From: Cytophagaceae bacterium
GTDB lineage: Bacteria; Bacteroidota; Bacteroidia; Cytophagales; UBA9547
Length of the DNA: 64,000 bases
Reading direction: 5' to 3'
Assembly: GCA_027488865.1 (NCBI GenBank)
Contig: JAIYAU010000049.1
Location: 50,856 to 114,855, forward strand
Positions 26,075 to 36,400 of the stretch are shown here, one piece after another. Below the pieces are notes generated by a model, which saw only the letters and a list, made by a program, of their open reading frames with translations, was not told the origin of the DNA and did not search any database. The position numbers were made by a program, and so were the translations under genes. Position 1 is the stretch's first letter. The number at the start of each line of letters is the position of its first letter.

Positions 26075-27940
26075 TTAATCACACTTTATTAATTTGCTTT
26101 GTGTAATAAGTTGGTTATTTACTATAATTTGTACTAGATATATTCCATTTGGTAAAAAACTTATATCGAAATCGTTATCTTTTGTTGTCAATTTTAGATT
26201 ACCTATGATGTCAGTTACTAAAATTTGTAATTCTTGACTGTCCTTTGTGTGCACAAATACCTTACTATTTGTAGGATTTGGTTGAAATCCAATTACATCA
26301 AGCAATGAAACACCGTCATTTGGTTCGTCTAAAGAATTAACGTTTTTTTTTAGGTTGTTTTGCAAAACTTTGAGTGCAGGTGTAGCAGTGGTAGTATCTA
26401 CTTGTCCAGTAACTCCTGAGTAAAGACCAAAGTTGTCTTCTCGATAGACATGCATTGTATAATTAAGTTGATACTCATCAAAAATATTTAGGATATCGTT
26501 AATGTAGGTATCGCCACCTTTGTTATTTTCAAAGCAATTACGAACCAACCCAAACTCCCCAACATAAAGTGGTACATTATTATCAATTCCAAATTGTACA
26601 TATTCTGCCACTTGTGCCCTTAAATTATCCTTATTTCTTCTCATTACTTTTTTACCAGATGGAGAATTGTAAAAACTTATAGACAACATAGAAAAAGAGG
26701 AAACAGGTAAGTCTTTTGTTTTTATATATCCACTTATTTTGTAGGAATAATTATATTTTACTTCAAATTTATTATCCCAATTATTAACGCTGGCATCGCT
26801 GGTAGAACCTGTGTATTTTAGGCAATATAATCCAACATGTCCACCAACATCAAGTGTAGCTTGTCCTGTATTATTTGCCGACCAAGCATCCCAATTGTCT
26901 AAATCTTCTACATTAGAAGTAAGGATATCTCTTACAAATACTCCATTTTCATCGTACTCTTTAACAACAAAATCATCAAACCATATGGTGCCAGATCCAA
27001 TTTTGGCAGTTACAAAAGCAGCATGCCCTGCCAATAACGTACTATCGGTTATTTTATATAACTGTCCCTCATAAAAAGTCCAAGGAGTGGTACCGCTGGT
27101 AGGTTTCGCATTGTTAAAAATACCGTTAATCCACTTTAAGTCGGTAGGAGTTACAATTATTTTTTCGTCTGGATAAGGGCCACCCTCTCCTGTACCAGCC
27201 CATGTTTGTAATTGGTGGGTATATTCGTGAGGACTATAAAAATGAAAGGTATACATGATATTATTAGCTGGATCATTTACTTTAACATAATTCATGTTTT
27301 GACTGTTAGACCAATTGCAATTAACGGCATTAACGCGTTCGACCACCACTACATGTTTAGTATCTACTATTCTTACTGTATCAATAATTCTTTGAGCCAA
27401 AAGTTGCCATTGTGAAACTGAGTCAAGGGGCGTTGGTTCATTTATTAAGTCATATCCAGCTACTTGTGTTTCATTTTTATATCTGTTGGCAATATTATAC
27501 CACATGGCTGTTGCCCTTCTTTGGTTCAACTGGTTGGTCCAAAAAGAAGACCCATTACATTGTGATTGGAAACCGCCTTGGGGTACATGGCAATTTAGGA
27601 TTACATAAATTCCATATTTCTTCGCCCATGAAATATTTGTATCAAGCCATTCCCATCCTGATTGTTTATAGTTAAATGGGTTAATGTCATCCTCTAAAGT
27701 AAGGTAATTAAAATAAAAACGTACCACATTTGCACCCATAGCAGCAATACGCTTATAATCCGCTTCTGTAATATGCGTTGTAGGCAAAGGTACATTTTCC
27801 CATACTCTATTCCCTATACACAAACCTTTTAAAACGATGGGTTTGCCCTCTAGTTGCAACTGCCTACCACTAGTTGTTATAAAATTTTGAGCAATTGCCA
27901 AGTGTGATAAAGCTAAGAATATCAATAAGTATTTTATCAT
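26075..27940 (-). CDS. Secreted glycoside hydrolase family 5 enzyme with internal carbohydrate-binding-like insert and T9SS type A domain
   Basis: This 621-residue protein has a signal peptide (LLIFLALSHLAIAQ). The GH5 barrel starts near residue 20 (LEGKPIVLKGLCIGN, GANVVRFYFNY) and carries the acid/base Glu168 in DLINEPT and conserved HFYSPHEYTHQ (233-243). Nucleophile Glu462 is in YVGEFGL. Between these, residues about 283-430 read as a beta-rich module (WTFYEGQLYKI, SGTIWFDDFVV, NKFEVKYNYSYKISGYIKT) typical of a CBM-like jelly roll, inserted within the barrel. Residues about 550-621 (FQPNPTNSKV ... LPNGIYLVQII ... KLIK) form a type A sorting domain, so T9SS should release or anchor it outside. 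Substrate is probably a beta-glucan, mannan or similar; this cannot be fixed from sequence. Confidence 0.9.
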   Translation of the reverse strand: MIKYLLIFLALSHLAIAQNFITTSGRQLQLEGKPIVLKGLCIGNRVWENVPLPTTHITEADYKRIAAMGANVVRFYFNYLTLEDDINPFNYKQSGWEWLDTNISWAKKYGIYVILNCHVPQGGFQSQCNGSSFWTNQLNQRRATAMWYNIANRYKNETQVAGYDLINEPTPLDSVSQWQLLAQRIIDTVRIVDTKHVVVVERVNAVNCNWSNSQNMNYVKVNDPANNIMYTFHFYSPHEYTHQLQTWAGTGEGGPYPDEKIIVTPTDLKWINGIFNNAKPTSGTTPWTFYEGQLYKITDSTLLAGHAAFVTAKIGSGTIWFDDFVVKEYDENGVFVRDILTSNVEDLDNWDAWSANNTGQATLDVGGHVGLYCLKYTGSTSDASVNNWDNKFEVKYNYSYKISGYIKTKDLPVSSFSMLSISFYNSPSGKKVMRRNKDNLRAQVAEYVQFGIDNNVPLYVGEFGLVRNCFENNKGGDTYINDILNIFDEYQLNYTMHVYREDNFGLYSGVTGQVDTTTATPALKVLQNNLKKNVNSLDEPNDGVSLLDVIGFQPNPTNSKVFVHTKDSQELQILVTDIIGNLKLTTKDNDFDISFLPNGIYLVQIIVNNQLITQSKLIKCD

Positions 27941-28171
27941 AAGATTGCTTTGAAGTATTGTATAAAAATACGAAAAAATTGCATTTTAATTAAATATTCC
28001 ATTACAGCAATTAGTTTACACTAGAAATAATAATTTCGTTATAATTATTTGCAACTTTTTAACTGCTTAATTGCTTGTGAGTTATTTACAAATAATGTTA
28101 ATATTAATTTATTAGCGAAAATACCAAACAACGTCAAGTTTTCGTTTTAACTTTAAATAAATCTGTGTTAT

Positions 28172-29281
28172 ATGAAAAATTACGTTTTTGTATTTAGTTT
28201 ATTACTTCTAACCCATGCGGTAAGGAGTGCTAATGTTAGTCTTTTGGAGTTAGTAAAACAAAAGAAGATTAAGGTAGAGGCCGTATCAAAAGGCGGTTTT
28301 CAAGGAGAGGTACTCACAGTAACTTTAAAAAACCTCACCTACCAACCCGTAGAAGGAATTATGGAATCTGGTAATGTTTTTCAGTCGGAAGATGCATCAG
28401 CTCAAAATTTAATTATTTTGGTTGCGATTAATTTTAGACTAAAGCCTTCAGAAACACAAAACTTATTAGCCTACACCAATTGTATCGAACCTAATGACTA
28501 TGCGCCATATCTCAACACAAAATTTTCACTATTAAGTAGTGTGGATCCACAATTGGTTGGACTAGCTAAACTAGCAACCTCTAAAAAATTAAAAGAACAA
28601 ATGCAGGGATATATGTGGAGTATCGTTAGAAAGCAGAAAATTTACCAATACACAGCCGCTGATTCTATAGAAAACTGGCCCATCTTTGAATATCTAAGTA
28701 ATTTTGCTAAAGTTGAAAAGTATCATCCACCTGTACCGCCCAAGCCAAAATTTGTATATAGCACAAGAATCAATTTTACCCAAAACATAGAAACTTCAAG
28801 TAATTATTCGCTGCTATGCAAGGATCAAAGTGGTAATATACTACGAGAGTATTATAAAAATAAAACGATTTCAGGTGGCATCTATTCTGTAACAGTTGGA
28901 TTTAATGATATGGTAGAAGACACAACGATGAAACTCACCTATCAATTACTAAATACTGAAAATGAAATAGTTGCCGAAAAAACCGTAAAAAATGGATTTT
29001 TAGAGGCAAAAGCGAAGGTGTTTTTATTAAAAACAATATTTCAATATGAGGTAAATGAGCCCATTAATAAGGCTTCATTAAAGTTATATGATCCAAATGA
29101 CAAACTTATCCATGTGTTGTATGAAGACAAAAAAATTCCATTAGGTATCAGAAGATCACCCTATTCCTTTTATCACACTTTTGGTAAAAAATCAACATTT
29201 AAGGCCAAACTATTTGATGAAAAAAATAACTTGATTAAGGTAATTGAAATTAATGGAGCATCCTCGGAGGAAATTAAGTAA
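28172..29281 (+). CDS. Exported protein of unknown function
   Basis: This 369-residue protein has an N-terminal signal peptide (YVFVFSLLLLTHAVRSA). The first 130 residues include a beta-sandwich-like portion (VEAVSKGGFQGEVLTVTLKN, LIILVAINFRLKPSETQNLL) and a CIEPNDYAP motif also seen in Bacteroidota proteins of unknown role. The middle is helical (LKEQMQGYMWSIVRKQKIY) and leads through a Pro-rich VPPKPK linker to beta-rich C-terminal repeats. I do not recognise a named family; no sorting domain or lipobox is present, so a periplasmic location is likely. It is divergent from the GH5 gene and convergent with the PorP/SprF gene. Confidence 0.7.
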   Translation: MKNYVFVFSLLLLTHAVRSANVSLLELVKQKKIKVEAVSKGGFQGEVLTVTLKNLTYQPVEGIMESGNVFQSEDASAQNLIILVAINFRLKPSETQNLLAYTNCIEPNDYAPYLNTKFSLLSSVDPQLVGLAKLATSKKLKEQMQGYMWSIVRKQKIYQYTAADSIENWPIFEYLSNFAKVEKYHPPVPPKPKFVYSTRINFTQNIETSSNYSLLCKDQSGNILREYYKNKTISGGIYSVTVGFNDMVEDTTMKLTYQLLNTENEIVAEKTVKNGFLEAKAKVFLLKTIFQYEVNEPINKASLKLYDPNDKLIHVLYEDKKIPLGIRRSPYSFYHTFGKKSTFKAKLFDEKNNLIKVIEINGASSEEIK

Positions 29282-29340
29282 CGAAAGTTATTAAACCGAG
29301 GTAAGACTTGAACTCTAAAATTATCCAAAATATCCATTTG

Positions 29341-29369
29341 CTAGCCTGAGGACAAATAACTCAGGCTAG
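29341..29369. terminator. Perfect hairpin between convergent genes
   Basis: CTAGCCTGAG (29341-29350) and CTCAGGCTAG (29360-29369) form a perfect 10-bp stem with a 9-nt loop, placed between the 3' ends of two convergent genes. It lacks a strong T-run. Confidence 0.55.
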
Positions 29370-29442
29370 ATTGTTTAATAGATAACTTTATTCATTCGCT
29401 AAACTAATTAGAATCTAAAATTCGAAAACTTTGAGATTAGAT

Positions 29443-30414
29443 TTACCAGTAATTTGATGGACAAATAATTTGATTTTTTATTTTTAAACGATACCCCAAA
29501 ACTACCTCATGTGAGCCTGCACTATATCTTCTTAATGGATTGGTGGTTATATCATAAGAGTAATTGATATCAAATCGGTTATCAAATACCATTCCAATCA
29601 TAACCGCTACTGCATCGGTTCTTCTATAACTAACACCTATCCAAGCCAAATCTTTATACCTCAACTTGGCGTTGATGTCAAAAGTAAGTGGGGCAGGGAA
29701 TACCGGCCTTATTACAAATGAAGGAATTAAGGTATAGTCATAACCCAAGGGTATTCTATAACCTCCCATCAAGATTACGTGTTTGGTGAGTCTGCCATTT
29801 GAAACAGAATTGTTGGCAATGTTATATATACGTTGTGGAAATATTTGGATCACCGAACCACCCAAATAAATATGATTTGAATATACCCAAAATCCAGCGT
29901 TTAAATCTGCTAATGAATTATTTACAAAACTTCCCTTCAACGGATCATCGTCTACAGAAGTTGTTAACTTTTCAGCATTAAGTCTATACTGTTGTAAACC
30001 CGCACTTGCACCTAAGGAAGCAAACCAGCCTCTTGAAAATTGAATATGGTATGAATAGGCACCAGTAATTACATTAGACACAGTTGGCCCAATAGCATCA
30101 GACATGAGTGTACCCCCAACTCCGTGAAATCCATTTCTCTTATTTCTTGATCTATTGTTAGTCACATGGTTTTTGCCCAAATTAGTATGGCCACTCACAA
30201 AGAATGTTTTAGGAGCTCCATCAAAACCAGTCCATTGGTTTCTATATCCAACCCGAATATCAGTGTAGTCTTCAGTACCACTTACAGCGGGGTTCACCAT
30301 AAATGGATTAATCATATACATCGTGTATTGTGGCCTTTGTTGCGCTGTTGCAACAATCCATGAACCAAACAAGATAATCATTATTAGAAATACCTTTTTC
30401 ATCGCTTCTTTCAT
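29443..30414 (-). CDS. PorP/SprF family type IX secretion outer-membrane protein
   Basis: This 323-residue protein has a signal peptide (VFLIMIILFGSWIVATAQ) followed by the family opening RPQYTMYMINPFMVNPAVSG. Further signatures are GYRNQWTGFDGAPKTFFVSG, the DNRFDINYSYDITTNPLRRY strand and SAGSHEVVLGYRL near the end. It ends with CPSNYW, a common PorP/SprF terminus. It lies 12 nt downstream of the type B adhesin gene on the same strand, so it is the probable dedicated outer-membrane partner of that adhesin. If the upstream amber codon is real, polar effects on this gene would be worth considering. Confidence 0.93.
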   Translation of the reverse strand: MKEAMKKVFLIMIILFGSWIVATAQQRPQYTMYMINPFMVNPAVSGTEDYTDIRVGYRNQWTGFDGAPKTFFVSGHTNLGKNHVTNNRSRNKRNGFHGVGGTLMSDAIGPTVSNVITGAYSYHIQFSRGWFASLGASAGLQQYRLNAEKLTTSVDDDPLKGSFVNNSLADLNAGFWVYSNHIYLGGSVIQIFPQRIYNIANNSVSNGRLTKHVILMGGYRIPLGYDYTLIPSFVIRPVFPAPLTFDINAKLRYKDLAWIGVSYRRTDAVAVMIGMVFDNRFDINYSYDITTNPLRRYSAGSHEVVLGYRLKIKNQIICPSNYW

Positions 30415-30426
30415 TCTTAAGGTTAA

Positions 30427-33400
30427 TTATTTAAGTATTTGAATGTATCCTTTGTATGGGTCTTTGAAAACGCTGCTTTTTAAATCAATCACGTAGAAAT
30501 AAGTGCCTTGCGGAAGAAGTTCGCCATTTCTAAAATTGATACCTGCCCATCTTTCGTTGTATCCTGTTGATTTCCATACCAAAGCACCATATCTGTTATA
30601 AACGTCAATTTCGCAATTTGGAAACCCTTCAATATTTTCAATGAACCAGTCATCATTTTTTCCATCGTTATTTGGGGAGATTGCGTTTGGAATTATGATT
30701 GGTTTCAATACAAATATTTCCACCTCATCAGTATTACTACATACTGTACTGCCACTTGTGCTTTTATTTGAAACCGTAACAGTAAAAGCTGTTGTAGTGC
30801 TGGCTGGCCAAACTGGATTTGGAATCAACGCGTTATTTAAGTCGGTAGCGGGAGCCCAAGAATAATTTGAACCGCCAGAAGCACCCAATTGTACTATTGA
30901 TTCAAAAAGAACATATTGATCATTTCCCGCAAATGCTATCGGGTTTTCAACCCGCTCTGCAGCTACTGCATCTGAGGTAGTACTACAAATTCGATTGGAT
31001 TCTACCACAAAATATTTGCCTGTACTATTTACTATTAGGCTTGAAAGCGTATCATCAATTAATTTTACACCATTTTTATACCACTGAAATCTATTGCCAG
31101 CTGAAGTAGGATTTACAGTATATGTAAATGTACTTCCAGCACAAAATTCAGAATTGGCTTCGTTAATTACTGGTTTAGGAATCGTCCTCACATCTGCAAA
31201 AAGTTTTGTGCTCGTTACAGGATTTGTTCCTGCCACAACACACGGCAAATTGGACGTCATAACTACCCAAACAGCGTCTAGGTTGTTCGGATTTACAAGT
31301 GTAAAGGTGTTAGAATTTGTTCCTACAGGGTTATTATTTAAAAACCATTGAAAAGTAGGTGCAGAACCACCTCCATTGCCTACGGCTGTGTAAGTTATGC
31401 CTGTTCCAGCACAAACTGCGCCAGTGGATGCAATTGTCACCTTAGGAATTACAGCACCAACCACCTGTAAACTTACCAAATTGCTAGTAGATGGACCATT
31501 ATTGCAAACATCAGATGAAGCTAATTCGACTTTAATTACTTTGCCAGAATCTCCAGCTAGTGGGGTGTAGTTCAAAGAGTTTGAATTAGTACCTATTTGT
31601 ACATTATTTAAAAACCACTTATAAATTGGTGTAGCACCTCCACCAGTAGGGGTGGCAGTAAATAACATTGGAACATTAACACATGTTTGGCCCGGATTAT
31701 TAATGCTCACGGTTACATTAGTGATAGGAGTTACTTGTTTTTCAATTTCATTAGACGTAGCACTACCACAACCGTTGGATGACGTTACTTTACGTCGATA
31801 GGAGGTGGAGGCAGACAATGTCGTTGGTTGGTAATTTATAGCGGTTGCACCTAATATTGTCGACCATACCCCATTATTTGATTGCTCCCAACTATAAGTA
31901 TACGGTGTTTTGCCCCCAGTTACTGATATACTATCTTGCAATTGACTTGGTGTTTGTCCAGCACATATTGTTTGTTTGGTATTAATTGCTCCAGCCGTCA
32001 AAGGTGCCAATAGATTTAGATTGATAACATTCGTTTCAGCCTTGTTACAAGGGGCAGGTAAAGAATTATCAGCAGTAATTCTTTTTACTTTTAATGATTT
32101 GGTAATAGGCGCTGTGAAGGTCAAATCTTTTGAAGTAGCCCCAGAAAAATCAGTCCAAATGCCATTATCATCTAAATATTGCCAAGAATAACTTACTGCA
32201 GCAGTTACTCCAGTCGGAGCTGTCAATTCAGTAATAGTGGCTGGATTATTACCAGCACAAACATCTTGGTCATTTCCAATGGTACCTGCTCCAATTCCAG
32301 GAAGAACAGTCATGGTAATTTCAGAAGAAGGAACATTCACCGGATTTGCACAAACAGCATTGCTTGTCATGTTAACGCTCACCTTATCTCCATTGACCAA
32401 AGAAACTGTATTGTAAATAGAATCCGTAATACTAGGAATATTTACTCCGTTAACTTTCCAGGAGAATATAGGCTGAGCACCACCATTAATGATTTTCTTA
32501 GCAATAAATTGTGCAGATGCACCAGAGCAAATAGTACTGCTACTTACATTAATATCTACCTTAGGTACAGGAGACTGAATCACATCAATGATAACAGGAG
32601 CGCTGGTAACTGAGCCGCAAGATTGCGAAGATGTAGCTATTCTTCTAAACCATGTTTTTACATTAAGAATACCTGGCGAAAGTGTTGCATTACTTCCGGA
32701 AATAAGGCTATATACCGAACCATCCAGTGATTGCTCCCAAGCATAAGTATAAGGACCCTTACCACCAGAAGCTGAAATGGAATCGTTAATAATAGGTGCA
32801 GCTGTGCCCGAACAAATTGTAGTACCAGATGCTAGATGTCCAGCCAAAACTGGCGATAACAAATTAAGTTTTACTGTGGTGGTAGTATCTGTATTACACG
32901 GACCGGGCAAAGAAGCATCTGTTGCGATTCTTCTAACTAAAGTGGTATCAGAAATAGTAGAAGTGTAGTTATAAGAATTTCCAGTACCTACTAAAGGTGT
33001 CCAAACTCCATTATCCAACTTAGATACCCAAGTATACACAACGGCACTTGTTACGCCACTTGCTGCAGTTACTTCATTAATTGTTGCAGGAATACCACCA
33101 AAACAAACCTCTTGATCAGTACCAATAGTACCCGCGCCAATTCCACTTAGTACATTTATTGCGACACTGTTAGAATTTATCTTTTGAGGATTAGCACATG
33201 TGGCGCTACTTGTAAGTTCAACTGTTACCGACTGTCCGTTTGTCAGCGTTGTTGTATTAAATGTGACACCTGTTTCACCTGCAATGTCTACACCATTAAG
33301 TTTCCACTGATAGCTCGGCGCAGTACCACCATTGGTTGGAGTTGCCGTAAATAAAACACTTCCTCCTGAACATATGGTAGGTTTATTAGGGGAAATAATT

Positions 33401-36400
33401 ACGGAAGGTACCAGTGTTGGCAAAACCGTAATGGTAATAGGGTTTGAAGGAGCGTTTGTTGTTGTTAGGCAAGACTCCGAACTGGTAAGAACCACACTAT
33501 ATATTGCTCCATTATTGATGTTAGAAGTATTGCTAAAGGTACTATCGGTAGCGCCAGAAATGTTTGAACCATTTAACAGCCATTGATATGTAGGATTGGT
33601 TCCTCCATTGGTAGGTGTAGCAGTAAATTTAACAACATCATTTTCACAAATGTTATTTTTACTTTCAACGATTAAAACATTTGGTGTTAAGTTTGGATTA
33701 ATGGTCATGGTCACCCCTGTAGACGTTGCATCTATTGGGTTGGCACAACCAGAATTACTTATCATTTTGGCACTTACAATATCGCTATTTGCCAATGTAG
33801 TGGTGCTAAATGTATTTGTTGTGGTGGCAGCGCCTTGAGAATTTCCATTGATAAACCATTCGAAAGTAGGTGCAGAACCTCCATTACCAGCAGTTGTGGT
33901 AAAAGTTACAGAAGCACCTTGGCATGCAGGATTTTTATCTGGTGAAATGGTTACCGTAGGTACAACCACCGTGGTAACTGTGATGGTAATTGCATTGCTG
34001 TTTACAGATTTTGGAACAGGACATAGTTCATTGCTGGTCATCACGACTCTATATTGGTCGTTGTTAGAAGCAGTTGTTGTAGTATAAGTTGAGTTTGTTT
34101 GCCCTGAAATATCATTCCAAACTGTCCCGTTGATTGATTTTTGCCATTGGTAACTAGGAGTAGCACCTCCATTTATAGGAGTAGCTGTAAAGGTTATGCT
34201 TGTACCTGTACATATTGTACTATTGTTGGCAGTTATTGAAACGGCTGGAATTCTAGTAGGAGTTACAGGCATTACTATAATATTAGACCTTGAACTTCCA
34301 CATATTCCTGCGGTTACAATTCTTCTGTAATAAGTGGTGGTGTCTAGATTACGAGTTTCAGTGTAATTTGAGTTTGTGGCAGTTGTAATATTAGTCCAAT
34401 TTCCCCCAGGAATTGAATCTTGCCATTGGTAGGTATAAGGCTTAAATCCACCCGTTGGATTACTTGAGCCATAGCCTAAACTTGGTATAGTGCCTTCACA
34501 AATTGCACTTATATTAGGATTTACTAAGCCACCCGGTGAAATAGGTGGAACAACTTTAATTCTTATTGTATCCGAGTAGGCTACATTACAAGGAGCCACC
34601 GAACCGGAAGTAACTTGTCTTACAAAATACCTGTCACTTCTTAGGGTATCAGGATAGGTTAAGTTTACATTTGTTGCATTGGCGGTACCGTAATTAGAGA
34701 ATGCAGTACCATTCTTGGAAATTAACCACTGATAAGAATAAGTACCGGCACCACCGGTGGCAGCAGTACCAGTGAATGGTGAAGGAATTGTACCAAAACA
34801 AATAGAATCACTTTTTGATAATTTACCTGGCACTATTGCTGCTGGGACAGTCACAGTAATGATATTAGTACTATCCATAGCACAAAAACCAGATACATCC
34901 AACCTACGGTAATATGAAGTTGCTGTAATTCCTGCTGGTGCATCATAAGTGGTGGAATTCGTTGAAGCTATGTTTGTCCATGGCCCAGTAGCATTACTTG
35001 CTCTCTGCCATTGGTAGTTATAGGTTCCATTTCCTCCGCTAGTAGCTGTAGTTTGGGTAAATGCGACAGGATTACCACCCGAACAGACAGTTTGGTCACC
35101 AGCTACAATGCCATTAGCCACGATTGGATTCACAGTTAGGTTAATTGCTGCAGAACTTACCAAGGGGCAAGCCCCTGAAGTCACATTCCTACGATACTGA
35201 ATAATGGAATCAGAGGTTGTTGTATTTGTTTTGATACCTTCATTGAAAGTGGCTAATGTTGCACCAGCTATATTGGCCCAAGTAGTACCTCCATTCAAGG
35301 ATCTTTGCCATTGGTAGGCATATTTATTGTTTCCACCAGTTGCGGCAGTAGTAGAAGTAAAAGCTCCTGGATCTCCACCCGAACAAATAGTTTGGTTAGC
35401 TGCTATTGCACCCGGAACGGTTGTAGGATTGATTTCTACATATATAGAATCTAAGGTTGCACAAGAATTATTTCCTGTATTTCCATCTTCAACGCGCAAA
35501 TAATACATACCCGATTGAGTTGTGGTGCCGGTAATGCTGGTATTGTTTGGAACATTTGAGGTGGTGTTGGCAGGAATTGGCGCTAGAATAGCATTGTTTA
35601 ATGGACTAGCAGTTCCCTTCTTCAACCAAGAATAATAGAAATTGGTATTCAAGGCAGCAGCAGTTACAAGTGCCGTACCTGTAAGCGTAACTGCCGTTCC
35701 TTGGCATACTTTTATAGAATCATTTACTGCTGAGGCAGTTATAGTTACATTTTGTGGTTTTGTACAGGGGCATTTAGGAGTAAGTATTACAGGTATACGT
35801 GGACAGGCAACTGCCGGTAAACCAAATTTAACATTGTATACATAACCAGGAGTGTTGTTATTACCTGTTTTATCATTTTCATTACCTGCGCTACCACCAC
35901 TCATACCATTTCTGGTAACAATGGTGCCATCAATATTATCTGATCTATTAGGCTGTGCACAATCAGTAGGCCTTTGTACATAAATTTCTCCACTACCTAC
36001 CCTATTAATAGATACAGGGTAAATAAAAAATGTACCTGCTGGAACGTCAACATTTCCTGTCGCTTGTAAATCAACATCAACTCTTTGAGGTGGCGAAGTA
36101 CGAGTTCTTGAATAAGTACCTGTCAAATTACCGTATACGACGGCTGTATTTGCCACTAAAGCACCATTTCTAACTTGAGAGCCCACAACTCTGAAGGTTA
36201 TTGTTCCAGTTTGAGAATCACCATTGTTATATAATTCAGAACGAAGTGAGAATCCAACTTCTGTGAGTGTAATAGGTTTAGTTGTTACAAATCTTGATTG
36301 GTAATTATTATCACCAGTAGCACTGTTAGTTCCATCATTTCCTGTAAAACTAGAATTACAAAGTTGATTTTTGGCTAATACGGTTCCAATAGCTTTATAC

